64,000 nt of DNA, taken from Tetmemena sp. SeJ-2015. Lineage: Eukaryota > Ciliophora > Spirotrichea > Sporadotrichida > Oxytrichidae. Below are positions 11,201 to 22,500 of the stretch, one piece after another. How positions within the stretch are numbered: position 1 is the first letter of the stretch; every line of letters starts with the position of its first letter. The notes under the pieces are model-generated. The model was not told the origin of the DNA. It did no database searches and worked only from the letters and a program-made list of their open reading frames with translations. The stretch is from contig JAJKFJ010022659.1 in NCBI GenBank assembly GCA_027382625.1, forward strand, positions 62,001 to 126,000, in the 5' to 3' direction. The translations under genes and the position numbers were made by a program.

Positions 11201-11385
11201 CCAACAATAGTTAGTAACTTGAATCTGGACGTTCCTCGAAATTTATACTAGGAGTGCTGGGAGGAGCTAGACAAATTTCTTCCCATCTACAAGAATAGCT
11301 TTAAAGAGTAAATGAATCCCAAGAGTGTCTTCATCGTTCCTCAGGTGCTTCCAAAGATAAGGCTCATAATAATTATTCATATTTT
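8295..11385 (+). CDS. Interrupted gene, possibly FASTK-like / helical-repeat RNA-binding protein
   Basis: Several plus-strand pieces read well with TAA/TAG as Gln: about 8300-8440 (YELIQMSLLAKFVRLNDPAL), 8780-8870, 8893-9055, 9073-9300 (ending WNVGSDNFWNFPLTI), 10880-11050 (LSKKDLIKGDQFWEMSEVL, then LHILDLTMLLSVARHQ) and 11085-11380 (FWDVASHVVPKFIPQF, then YQECWEELDKFLPIY). The repeated pattern of D-L, FW and paired helices recalls mitochondrial FAST-kinase-like or octotricopeptide-like proteins, which is a tentative reading. The pieces are separated by AT-rich DNA and by the 9501-10040 palindrome. Order and joins are not resolved, and it may be scrambled. Confidence 0.3.
9501..10040. repeat. 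540 bp near-perfect palindrome (two ~220 bp arms)
   Basis: The left arm (9501-9726) and right arm (9825-10040) are reverse complements with scattered mismatches, including the block around GCAGATCAGGGGGTGAATCT and its complement near 9915. The spacer is about 98 bp and AT-rich. It encodes nothing convincing; short frames across it are chance. It sits between coding pieces of the same apparent gene, so it lies inside eliminated sequence or a MITE-like insertion. Confidence 0.85.
10041..10540. other. No gene seen
   Basis: Moderately AT-rich, with no supported coding frame or RNA. Continues the non-coding stretch after the palindrome. Confidence 0.4.
10541..10860. other. Low-complexity A/T block
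   Basis: Long A and T runs with a few C/G runs, the same texture as the interior of the 705-3335 element and as 11400-11520 and 13080-13510. No coding potential. Confidence 0.5.
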
Positions 11386-11759
11386 TAAATATAAGATGAA
11401 TATGAATTAGAAATTTAAAATTTAAAAAAAGAAATTAAATGATTTAAAACCCCAAAGGAAAAATATTTTATAAAATTTTTTAAAAAATAAATCTGATTTT
11501 TTTTTCTGACAAATTGTAAAGATACGTAGATTTTGGATCTTCTGACTTTCTGACCAAGTGAAAGATTAGAGAGAGTTTTTTATTAAAATTAATTTTAAAA
11601 AGTTTTTCAATTACACTTTAAAAATGGAATAAGCCAAAATTCTTGTTTTAACTGTCATTTAAGAGTACCTCAGAAATGTAAGCATTATATCTTCTAACAA
11701 CTGTACTAATTATATATTATAGGGAAATACATGATAAAGGCAAGTTATAACGAAAGACA

Positions 11760-13037
11760 CCACTTCTACTTTTAGCTATAATCCTAAGTCGATCCAGCTC
11801 TCCTATATTCCGCACTAGAACAAGAGATGTCCCAGGTCTTGAAAGCATTCAGCCATTGCCTAGTCTTCAAGATTGAGAGGGTAGAGCACTTATACTTCTT
11901 GGTTCATCTCCATGAGAACAAAGTTGGAATCTCGAAGGTGTACTTCAAGTAAGAGGATTGCAGAGGCTACAAACTCCTAAAAAAATTAGGCTTTCAATAT
12001 CAGCCTATTGGAAAGGTGGAGGTTGAGAGATTCATGAGGTCCACTCTAAATGTGGAACTACTAGCAGGACTTTAGGACAATTTCTCTCGATTCATGCTGA
12101 AGTGGCGATCAGAGAGGTAGGAGTCATCGTGAGAGAGCAGCTCAAGAGCATCTGAGCCTAACTAGGAAATAATCTGGAAATTCGTGCAAGACTTTAGAAA
12201 TGGATAAGCCAGATCGGTAGAAGAATTTTACTGGCGCCACAAGGATGACCAGCCTTCAATAAAGCAGATTTTGAAGAGCTTCACTCATCTCCAGACGCAT
12301 GCAAGATGGAGAAAAAATTTCAACCCAGTCTCTATCCGCAAGAATCAAAATTCAAAAAAATATTGGGGTACTTTGAACAAAACAAAGTCGCTTTTTTAAA
12401 CAAGCGCAATTTTCACGCCGACTATCTTGCAGAAATAAAATACAGGGAGATAGTGGACACACTCTATGATGTTATCTTTCGCAAGTGTCCTGACAAGATA
12501 AACGCAGTCTGGATGCATGGCAAGCCAAACAAAGGGAAATCAACGCTACTGTAGTACTTGATGATGATCTTCAGATGCGAAGAGCTCAAATTGGTGAGCA
12601 ATAAATTTTCTGTTGACACATCGAATTTCTAGCATGAGCCGCAGCTCGTGATAATTGACGAGGTCAAGCGTAGCATGTTTTTCCAGTCAGATTTACAAGA
12701 AGACATGAAGCAACTCTTTGAAGGTAAAGGGTTCTGCGTCAATGCGAAATTCCTCCAGCCAATCTAGAGATATGTTGGATGCCAGGCAATATTAAGCTCT
12801 AACAAATTGCACCTTCTCGAGATTGGCGAACTTGACTAAATGGCGTTTCTTACAAGAATGAGGGTGGTTGAGTTCACAGAGGCAATGTCAAATGCAGCAG
12901 AGGAGTTTCCCTTCAGCGCTATTCAGCTTGCAAGATATTTCCTGGACCGACTGGGTGCAGATCAAAGGGAGATCGAACACGCGACGACTTGTGCAGACGA
13001 CTACACTCTTGAAGATTTGACCAAGACAGCATTCTGA
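11760..13037 (+). CDS. Degenerate Rep-like protein with superfamily 3 helicase domain
   Basis: The C-terminal half shows SF3 helicase motifs in order: Walker A GKPNKGKST (about 12518-12544), Walker B VIIDE (about 12648-12662) and motif C AILSSNK (about 12786-12806), then TGA at 13035-13037. SF3 helicases are typical of Rep proteins of small replicons, some DNA viruses and derived mobile elements. The N-terminal half reads in one frame from about 11760 and includes an HLH tripeptide (VHLHE) that could belong to an HUH-type nuclease, but this is weak. The copy looks broken: an in-frame TGA near 12127 and a frame slip between about 12305 and 12370. Low-complexity blocks flank it. Probably a germline-limited element relic; no host family recognised. 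Confidence 0.6.
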
Positions 13038-13079
13038 ACTCTGGCATGGAGGCACGCGGAGCAAGCGCCTAAAGACCTT

Positions 13080-13510
13080 GAAAAAATTTTTTTTATTGAA
13101 AAGGCCATTAGAGGGAAAAAAAATTTTTAAAAAATTAAAAAAAAATTCCTAAATTCTTAAATTTTTTATTTGAAAAAAGGGATTCAATTTAAAATTATCT
13201 TGAAAATTAATAATTTATTTAAAAGTATTTTATTTTTTTTTTTAATTGGTTTGAAATCATTTATTTCTTATTTTACCTCCCATTATAATTATATTCTCTT
13301 TTTTTAAAATTTATTTTTTGGTTTTTAAATAAAAAAAAAATTTGGGATTCAAATTTAAATTTTAAAAAGCTTTTTTTTTTAGGGGGAAAAATGAAAACCC
13401 CAAGAATTATAAAATTTAAAATTTAAAAAAAAAATTTTTTACTAAATATTTGAAAACCATGAAAAAAATTTGAAATTTTAAATTTAATAACAAATTTTTT
13501 AAATTTATCA
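13080..13510. other. Low-complexity A/T block
   Basis: Runs of A and T with occasional GGG/CCC, directly after the helicase ORF. Non-coding. Together with 11400-11520 it brackets the SF3 element. Confidence 0.5.
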
Positions 13511-13639
13511 AAATGCAGGGGTCTTATTCTATTGCAGTTATTTTGTAACACCATATTTAAATTATGACCCTTATTTAATAATGATAAGTTAGTTTATTTA
13601 TTTAAAAATCATCAAATTTATCTTGTTTATGGTTCAAAG

Positions 13640-13984
13640 TAGGAGGTTTTATCAGCACCGAGTTTGATAACTGCACTATGGATGTGCAAAGATCTGGGCC
13701 ACTACACTCACGCCTCCTTCATTATAATTTATAATAACCTAATTTATAATATACGCTGTAAGTTATTATCTAAATTCTGGCTACTAGAGAATGCAACAAG
13801 ATTTAAATCATTTATACTTTAAACTAAAAGATTGATAAGCAAGAGTTAGAGAATCTACTCCCCAATCTACTACAAATACCAGGATTCCACAAAAGCGTAC
13901 CCAAAGATCAATATTAAAACATAATATAGAAAATCTAGTATTCATTTTATGAATATGAAAAGCTCCTTAAAGTTCTCAAAGCCT
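13640..13984 (+). CDS. Possible orphan coding pieces
   Basis: Two plus-strand stretches stay open with TAA/TAG as Gln: about 13640-13735 (GGFISTEFDNCTMDVQRSGP) and about 13840-13984 (QELENLLPNLLQIPGFHKSV onward, ending before TGA). AT-rich DNA lies between and around them. No family recognised. They could be macronucleus-destined pieces of a gene whose other parts are elsewhere, or chance. Confidence 0.2.
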
Positions 13985-14291
13985 GATTTATTATACCGAC
14001 AGCAGGAAATTAGTTTGTAAAAAATATATTTTTAATTAGACAAAATAAAAAAAAATACTTGCTATTAAATTCAAAGAAAGATATTCATAATTTTCATTTT
14101 TAGGTATTTTTATAATGAATAATTTAATTCATAATTAACAAGGTATAATTACTTGCATTAAATTTTAGGAAAGCAAGGCAAATAGGAATAAGAAAGTTAA
14201 GGGTGAAGGTTTTGAAATTAAGTTAATTAAAAAAACTATTTCAGTATTTAAGACTTCTTCTAATGCTGATTTCTTAATTGTGCAAGCTGTC
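13985..14291. other. Intergenic, no gene seen
   Basis: AT-rich, with no supported coding frame. 3' flank of the RBM42-like gene. Confidence 0.45.
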
Positions 14292-14998
14292 TCATTTTCT
14301 CTTGCCCAGCAAAATCTGTTCATACTTTTATCTCAATCCGCTTTGGCCTCCATCACTACCTCCAACTGCACTCTTCTCCTACCAGTCACTCTTCCTCAAC
14401 CTAATAGGTCTGTTTCCCACGTACTTCCCATTCATTTCCCTCATGGCTCGAATCATTAAAATATAGCTCCTATTTAATGTATCACTTTTAAATAAATTAA
14501 TTGAATGTAGTCATCTTAGTTTAGGACACTTATGAAGCCATAGCCCTTGGACTTTAAAGTAATCTTGTTCCTGACCACCTTAGCTTTAACGAAGCTTGGG
14601 TATCGCTTGAAGGCATTGGCAAGGATTTCATCATTAACTTCATTTCCCAAATCTCCGCAGAAAATGCGATAGTCATTCTCTGGCCACTCTTCTAATGTGG
14701 TATCCTCCCATGTCTTGCCTGCTGCCTTGCGCATAACCTTCTTCTTTCTCTTTGGGTTGTTGAGCAGTGTATTATTATTCTAAGTAGCGGCTGCAGCTCC
14801 ATTAGAGGGATTGCTGGCTGAATTAGAACCATTTGCAGTTACAGCATCAGCTGCAGAGCCTGAAGCTTAATTCTTACTTTCCTTTTGCTCTTCTAGATTA
14901 CTTGCTGACTGTTGTAGGAGCTTAGACGTGTTTTCTTTTTGGGTGTGCGAAGATGGAGCGTCTAGATCTCCATAGATCAAGGCTAAGTGAGCGTCCAT
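14292..14998 (-). CDS. RBM42: RBM42-like RNA-binding protein (RRM)
   Basis: Starts MDAHLALIYGDL. A Ser/Asn/Ala/Gln-rich linker and a basic patch (NPKRKKKVMRK) precede the RBM42 signature WED-LEEWPENDYRIFCGDLG and an RRM (NEVNDEILANAF...KGYGFISVLN). After excision of one IES the RRM continues DDYIRAMREMNGKYVG, then RPIRLRKS and a short tail ending LLGKRK before TGA at 14292-14294. The order (low-complexity N-terminus, WED motif, single C-terminal RRM) is that of RBM42, a nuclear spliceosome/stress-granule-associated RNA-binding protein. Length about 215 residues, shorter than the animal protein because the Pro-rich N-terminus is reduced. Divergent from CZIB, sharing a 123 bp upstream region. 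Confidence 0.9.
14450..14502 (-). other. IES in the RBM42-like RRM, pointer ATTC
   Basis: ATTC (minus strand) lies at 14503-14506 and 14450-14453. Without excision, the RRM runs into unrelated sequence and TGA. Removing 53 bp restores DDYIRAMREMNGKY, the conserved end of the RBM42 RRM. Confidence 0.85.
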
Positions 14999-15121
14999 AC
15001 CAACAACAATTTATTATTTCTTAAAATTCAATTCTATTTCGCTAAATTGGCTAAAATAGATACAAATCCAAGTATTGCAATAAAAATTAAGCATATTCCA
15101 GAATAATCATAATAAATCTTA

Positions 15122-15720
15122 ATGGGAGTATTTGAAGTTTAATTCAAGGCCACACTTGAAAACGTGACTGACTTGATTCTGCCAAGATCATAGGAGTGGC
15201 ATTTCAATGTAAGTTGTAAAATTGTAGAGAAAATATTTGTATAGATAAGATGCACGCACTGCAGAGAGGTTCATCCAAAGACCATCTACTTCAATCTTGA
15301 TGAGATTAAGGATATTGAAAACTCGAGAGGCAATGCTAACTACTATGCAAAGTGTTCTTTCTGCTCCAGAGAAGGCACCATCCTGTATGTCGCCAAGAGT
15401 ATCAGACCATACTCTCAATCTGAGCACTGTAAACTGTTGCTCGCTTTGATTGCAGGTAAGAATCAAATTTAACCCTCTATCGTTATTTAACTTAAGATAT
15501 ATAGAGGCCTTGAGATAGCTGAATTCGTTCCTAATGGATTCTTTTCCGCTTCTTCAATTGCAAGTGATCAAGTTTTTGAAGAGATAAATCTCACAGAAAA
15601 AGACTGGGCAGACTACGATGAAAAAGGAGTAAGAATAATCAATAAGCTTAAAACTGATTATAGGATGTATCTGTGGGAATTTATGAATTCAAGAGTGAGA
15701 TTGCAGTCTCAAAGAAGTGA
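15122..15720 (+). CDS. CZIB: CZIB / UPF0587 CXXC zinc-binding protein
   Basis: Matches the DUF866 (C1orf123/CZIB) family across its length: FKATLENVTDL near the start, a CTHC zinc knuckle, CSFC as the second CXXC pair, GLEIAEFVP, then INLTEKDWADYDEKG and SVGIYEFKSEIAVSKK before TGA at 15718-15720. The four Cys form the expected zinc site. Three interruptions have GT...AG ends and rejoin the frame: 15209-15244, 15456-15506 (ends GAG; it could equally be an IES with pointer AGG) and 15629-15663. Cytosolic; molecular role in the family poorly defined. Length about 158 residues, normal for the family. Convergent with SMC2, with only about 105 bp between stops. Confidence 0.9.
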
Positions 15721-15824
15721 AATTTATAAGAGCAGATAATTTCTTGATATAGATTCATTGAAATGTATTTTTAAGAAAAGATTAAGAATAAATATTGAGT
15801 TTTAACATTGATTTCTTTAACCTA

Positions 15825-18800
15825 TCACTTGAGTTTTGCACTTCTCTGCTAGGCATGTCTTTGAATTTTACTCTTGCCTTCTATAAACTCAACTTTGAAG
15901 AGCACATTAGAGTTCTGATAGAAGCCTTCCTTAAGAGAAATTATGATAAACTAACTCTCAGGGAAATGCTCCTTAATCATTTTTCCAACGTACTAAGTAT
16001 TATTCTAATCAAGAGCAGAGTCTATCTCATCTAGAATGTAAAGAGGTGCTGGCTTGTACTTCAAAAGAGCTAGAATGAAAGAAAGTGCAAGCAGAGATCT
16101 CTATCCTCCTGACAACTCAGTCAAGCTTTCCTTCCAATTATCTTGGAAAGCAACTTTCAATCCTACTCCTTCTTAGATATTGTTAGGATTTATGATGTCA
16201 AGCTTAGCTTAAGCTCCAGGTAAAAGAGTCATGAAGATCTTGCGGAAATTTTCATTCACTACTTCATACGTATCCATTAAAGTTTTGTTCTTGAGAGCAT
16301 CTAACTTTTGAATACTTGATTCTATTCCTGCCTTGTCGACCATGAGTTTATCTTTCTTCTTTATAAGATCTGTGTAGTCTTTCTCCGCTCTATCTGACAT
16401 GGTATCAACATTCATATTGACTTGCTTTTTCATGCTTTGAGTATCATCTTTAAGCTTATAATAGCGTCTAGTCTTCTCTACCATGTTAAACTGTGGCCCA
16501 AATTAGTACTCTGTAGATTCAGGGTTGCCAAACATTTCCCTCTCAGCCCTTATCCACTGATTTTCCTATTCTAAAGTAATAAGCTTCTTCTCTGTATCAT
16601 TGCATTCAACTGTAAGTTTGGTAATTCTACTATCTAGCTTCTTGATTTCTTGATTGTTAAGTTCTTTGAGCTTTTCAAGTTTTTGCTTCTATTCAATCTG
16701 CTCCTTTATTTTTCCAGTTGCTCTGATCTATTCTTACTGTAGCTGCTTCATTTTATCTCGCTTATCATTCTTCAGCCCGACATAATCATCTATAACTCTC
16801 TTTAAATCTTCGAACTCTGCAAGTAACTTTTCTCTTTCAATGAGCTCCTTATTACTCTAATCTGAAGCATTCTTGAGGTCCTTATCATTTTCCTCGCAAT
16901 CGTACTCTAACTTGTCTCCCTCTCTCTGGTTGATCTTTAAATCTCTGCTTATGCGTTCGAGCTCTGCTCTGAGCTTATCCTTCATTTCTTCGAGGACCTC
17001 CATCTTTTAATCTTTCTTGCTTTCCATTTGAATAATCTCTAATCTCAGTCGCTCTTCTTCCTCTCTGTACTTCCTTTCGAAGTCACATAGTGAAGCCTAC
17101 TTCTTTTTTGCATCTTCAAGGTCTTCTTCAGCATTCTTGAGTTTAATTGAGACTGCATCTCTCTAGTCTAGCTCTAGACGATCCCTTAGTAGTTTGAGTT
17201 GATGTTCATTCAACTCATTCTCAGATTTCCTTTATTGATACTCAAACGCCTTCTGTCTTTACAGCAAGATGATATTTTGCACTTCTTGTAGCTCATTATT
17301 TTTCTAACGCCTTTAACCTTCTAAGTGAAGGATTTACTTGATGTTTAATAGAGAACGCCCATCCTTATTTTACATGTAACCTCCTGAGAGGATCCCATGT
17401 GGTTAATAAATATCTCCCTCAATTGTCACTGTCTTCATTCTCACGTAAGGATCAAAGGCAAGTTTCTTTGCGTGTCAGGATCCTCGCAAATTAGCACATT
17501 TGAGAAGACATACTTAATTGAATTAGAAAGAGCAGGGTTGAAGGTAATCAATTCAATTGCAGGTCTGGCTTTGCCCTTAGTTACTGTGCGAATATACTTA
17601 AGCACATCTTCAGTAGGCTCTTTGAACTTAATTTTATTGTTAGGTATCAAATCTACTCTGTACTTTTTAAAAGCTTAATGCTTCATCAGCAGACTACAAG
17701 CCACATCATTATCTACAACTATTGAGAATAGTTTATGGCCTGCCACAATTTCTAATGCTCTTGCAAATCTCTCGTCATTCTTATTGATCTGAAATAGCTT
17801 GATAAGTCTTCCTCTAACCATAGAGTGGTCGAAATCAGCCAGTGGCATATTATACTTCATCTCAATTTTATGACCAAACTCAGATTGTAGTTCATCTAAT
17901 TAATGATTGATTTATTTGAGCTCATCCTCAAGTTTCCTCTTTTCCGAAAGCTTCATGATTTCAATCTTTGGATCATACTGCTTTTGTTAAAGAGTCTCAT
18001 TTCCAGCCTTCAGCTCTTGAACCACTTTCTGAATCTATCTTTTGATTTCTTCATTTGACTATTGAAGATGATTGAGATTTTCAGAGAGATCGTGTCTCTC
18101 TCGCTCTAATCTTTTAATTGTAGCTTAGGTTTGCTTAATCTCAGTCAAAGTCATATCGAGATTTTTCTTGGCCTCATTCATCTAGTCTCTTAATCCGACT
18201 CCTTCATCTATTGAGACATCTTTCCCTTCCTTCAAGTCAATGATACTCTAGATAACCTATTTGTACTAATCCTTCTTAAGATCATGCTCTCTCTTATACT
18301 TTCTAAGGAGAGTCATAATGTCATCTCTTCGCTTCTTATTCTTATCCATAGTTCTTTTGAGTTCCTTCAGTATAGCGAGTAAGTTTTTTCTGCACTTACT
18401 CATTCTCTCTAAGACTTTTCTCTGTATGCTTGAAAGTTGCCTGCTTGTCCACAAGATCTCTCTCTAGCTTTCTCATATCTTCTTACATCTTATCCCATTG
18501 AACCTTGATGTGAGTGATGTCATTTCTCTTAGCCTATTGGATTTATTCTTCTAAGTAACCTATTTCAGAATCCCTCTGCTGTTGAAGTTTCAATAGCTCA
18601 TCTCCTTGCTCCCTTAGCTTGATTATCTCTCCAGACTTTTGCAAGTATTGCTTGTCATTGCCATAATACTCATAAGCTACGATTTGTTTCCACAAAAGTG
18701 CTTTCTCGTTTTCGTAGGATACATATCGCTGATAGTACTCCTTCTCCTTTCTAAGTTTTTCAAGATGAGGATTGATTTCCTAGATTAGAATATTAGTGAG

Positions 18801-19376
18801 CTCATCAACCTTCGCCTACTTCTTACTAATGGTCTTGAGTGAAACGAGTTTTCTATTTTCGTAAAGTGAAGTACCGCTAGCCTCCTCAATTAAAGAAAGC
18901 AAGTCCTGCGGCTTCATGTTGATAACTTGGGTGATTCTGCCTTGCATAATGAGAAAGTGTGGGTTGTTGACGTTGAGGGAGATGCTCATAAACATCTGCT
19001 TAATCTTATCTGCGGTCTCTACTTTCCCATTTAAAATATATTTGCTCTTGCCCTCTGCAATTTATCTAGAAATCACTATCTCAGGATAGTCTCTCAGCAT
19101 CTCTGGTCCTTTTCTCTTAGAATTGTCAAACCTTATAGTAACCATAGCCTTACTGACACCTGCATTTCCCTGTTTGTAGATAAGTTCTTGCAGATTTTAG
19201 ACTCTGACATGCTGCAAAGATGAAATACCCAGCACAAAACATATTGCGTCTAGGATGTTAGATTTTCCAGAGCCATTGAGTCCAGTGATTGCATTAAACT
19301 AAGGATCAAGTTAGGTCAATTTTGTTGTGGTAGGGTAAGATTTAAATCCCTCCAAAGTAATCTCGATAATGTGCAT
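15825..19376 (-). CDS. SMC2: Condensin subunit SMC2
   Basis: Starts [14 protein letters not shown], then Walker [21 protein letters not shown]-loop and [12 protein letters not shown]; long coiled coils surround a hinge ([28 protein letters not shown], and later [19 protein letters not shown]). The C-terminal head has [18 protein letters not shown] (signature) and [13 protein letters not shown] (Walker B), ending [18 protein letters not shown]...AKLK and TGA. The SMC2 type is clear from the N-terminus and hinge. About 1183 residues, normal length. TAA/TAG as Gln is required throughout. No intron or IES was seen. Two single-base slips cancel out: one extra base near 18384-18389 (A6 run on the coding strand) and one missing near 17472 (between DPDT and AKKLAF). 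These look like consensus errors. Confidence 0.95.
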
Positions 19377-19581
19377 TCGATATTTATTTAACTAGTAATT
19401 ATGAAAGGAGATTTTGACTTAGCTGTTGCCAATGCTGAATTTAAATGTTCAATTCTTCTAAGAATTTATATACAGAGAAGGTGAAATTTGATTATGAATT
19501 AATTGTTTCTCTTCTTTGAATAAGCTATCACATTATAATTAAGAGATTATAGAAGTATAATTATAACAAACTAGAATTGGA
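19377..19581. promoter_or_regulatory. Short divergent intergenic region between SMC2 and the carboxypeptidase gene
   Basis: 205 bp of AT-rich DNA separates two divergent start codons, so any promoters and 5' ends must fit here or be moved by rearrangement. No specific motif can be assigned. Confidence 0.35.
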
Positions 19582-22500
19582 ATGGAGTCGCTGGCAGGTA
19601 GAAAAACAAAAAATTCTAAACTCCCCAACGCTGGTCTCTCTAACGCTCCTGCTACTGCAAGCATGGGTTAGAAAACAAACCAGCCAAAGGCTTTGTAAAA
19701 TCAGAAAAGCAACAACCCTCCATCATAAAGCTAAGCTGAAAATTTTTATAACAATTTACTCATCCATTTAGGGAAATTTGTATGATTAAATTATATTTTC
19801 TATAAATTTAAATCGGTACTTGTCTAGTCAGGCAAAGGATGAAAAGGAGGTTTAAAAGGGGCCTAATTTAGGAGGTTAACAGTCTTTGACTGGCACCGTA
19901 AAATATAGCTCAGGATTCCAAGACAAGAATAACTCTTAGGGAGCTAAAGAGATATAGTTCATAATTATATTTGTTTATAGATGTGTAAGTGTGTACTCAT
20001 TAATTGTAGCACGATTTAATAATATATTTAGCTCTTAAGTCTTAGACTTAAAGGATCAGTAGTGACTTCATAAACTCTCATCCACCCTATATAATATCTT
20101 AATTTAAACTCTTCTAATCTTCAACAGCAAGTGCTGATGGGAGGAACGAACGTATCAACTGCTAAAAATAGCGGAGCCATCTCAAACCAATTGGCATCAA
20201 GTTTACTTACAGCAAGCAGCAATAACCAAACCAACGAGTAATTATCAACTACTACAAATAATCAGATCTCAAATTTAAAGACTAAAGGAAACAAGCAACA
20301 AAAAAAGCCAGATGCTTCTAAGAATACCTCATTACTTGAAAAGCAGCTTTAAAAATATTTAAATCTCTTCTGACTCATTAATTTAAGCTTTAAAGGAAAA
20401 ATTAAGGTTAAGAAAAAGATAGGATTGACTTTAAAATATAGAATGCTAACAGTGAACTTAATGTCTCCAAGCATTAATCTATATTCTTTGTTACTTAGTT
20501 TCTTTAAGCATTTAGAAGGAGAAAATGAAGTTCTATAAGCTGATAGCAACGAAAGAGTGATTCTTCAAAGCAAGACTATGAATCAGTTTGCAAATTCTGT
20601 AACAAGGGATAGTCAACAAAGAGCAGAGGCAATTCCCCTTAACAGATAGAAGTAGAACAGTCTTGCTACAGAAAGTTTAGCTTCAAATGTCCAATAAGAC
20701 TCTCTAAATTTCAATAATCCTTAGGGTGGAGATAATGAAAGTGGACAAGAGGAAAATCTTTCGAAACAAAGAGCCAGAGATGCATCTGATGCAAGCCAAG
20801 AAGATGAGAAGGAGAGCAGCTCTCTTCAGCAGGTATCTCATCAAGAAAGGTAAGTATTTTCAAACTCATTTAAATTTAGTGACGAGGAGAGTAACTCACA
20901 CTTAAATCCTTTTGCCAAAAAAAAGAAACGGCTACTAAGTAATTCAGCTGCAAGATAAAAAGAGAATAGTCAAGGAAATTAAGACATTTCCTTAGTTTCT
21001 CTTCACATCATAGGTTAATTAATTGAATGTGTCCAATGACGATACAAATTCAAAATAGAGCGAGGGGAATAGTAGTGGGTAAGTGGTCAGAAGTACAAAC
21101 AATGAGGATGAGGAGGAGGGAAGTGGCTCAGACTTTTCAGCTAAGGATGGTTCTCCACCTGATTATCACAAAAATAAGTAGGACAATCTTAAAGGCGTTA
21201 AGAACTTTTACCTTGCTGGGAAAGGAGGAACGGGAACTGCAAGTTTAGCTGAGCTCCACAAGTATCGAGGGAGAGACGAACGGAATTTCGGATCGGATGA
21301 TTTGAGTATCAATAGTCCCTAGCTACTTAAAGAGTTCAATATGCTTAAGAACAATGACAAATAAAGTTTAAAGAGCATTTCTTGTATTTACTCACATCAT
21401 TATTTTTATACCTAGTACCTCCTCCTGAGGATTTAATAGCCAAGACTAATTTCATAGTTGAGCCGATAAGAACTGGAGCACCCATCAGCTTTGTGTAATA
21501 TTTGAGTATAGATAATGCTTTATATTAGAAAGACAGATAATATTAATTCAATGCCATTGTATGTATTTTTTGAAATTAGACAGATGACCTTAAAGGGGGT
21601 GAGAGATCCAAAGAGCTGATGAATGAAGTAAGCTTATAAAAGAAAAGATAGAATGGGATATCCTCGGGAGACTCCGTCTCAGATCCATCATCTCTTGCAG
21701 GAGGTAATCAGTAAACAAGATCAGGACTTCGCTATCTCGCAGAAGAGATAGTCAAGCACGACAAGGAAGGCAAGATTGTCTATTGTAGGTTTGGTAAATA
21801 GTACATAGTCAATCTTGAAAAGCAGCTCAACTCTATACTGAATATCTTATAATGGTGATGATGAATATCGGAACAGGGGGTACTGGATCAGGAGTTACAG
21901 GGAATAATGCTTAGCTAAGCCAAGCTATAAAATCCGCGACTTACCTAATCAACATCAAGAAACTCATTAAAGAACACAATATAGACACAGAGTATAATAA
22001 CTTTGAAAAACTGAGGACCAAGTCTAATGTAGTATCATTGATGATTTTATAGATGCTAAAAAGATTTTGTGTAGTAAACAAGCAGAATGATAGTGGTCCA
22101 GCCCTACCTTATTACACTCTATCTTCTGAAACCGATAAAACTTTGCTCTTCGAAAGTAGATTTGAATCTGGAAACTTGCTATGCGCTACGAAGATATCAG
22201 ATTGTGAGTATGATCTTGTTCTACAGAACGATATAAACACGAATGGGCATACTCAATGGTATTTCTTTCGAATTAGTAATGCCACTAAGGGACTGAGAGT
22301 TAAGTTCAACATAAAAATACTTAAGAAAATGAATATAACTGTTCAACATCTTGAATTTGGCTAAGACTGATTCGCTTTATAATGAGGGTATGAAGATTTT
22401 AGCATTTTCGAGCAACCTCAAGAAAAATTAAGGCCTGGGCTGGCATAGAGTAAACTTTATTTTTTCATTTTACATTAAAATATCCTCTTTCTTTATTCCT

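Noticed and set aside
21528..21590. Possible IES with 8 bp repeat AGACAGAT in the carboxypeptidase gene
   Set aside because: The repeat is real, but joining there does not keep the downstream frame. Left unresolved, possibly because of a base error.
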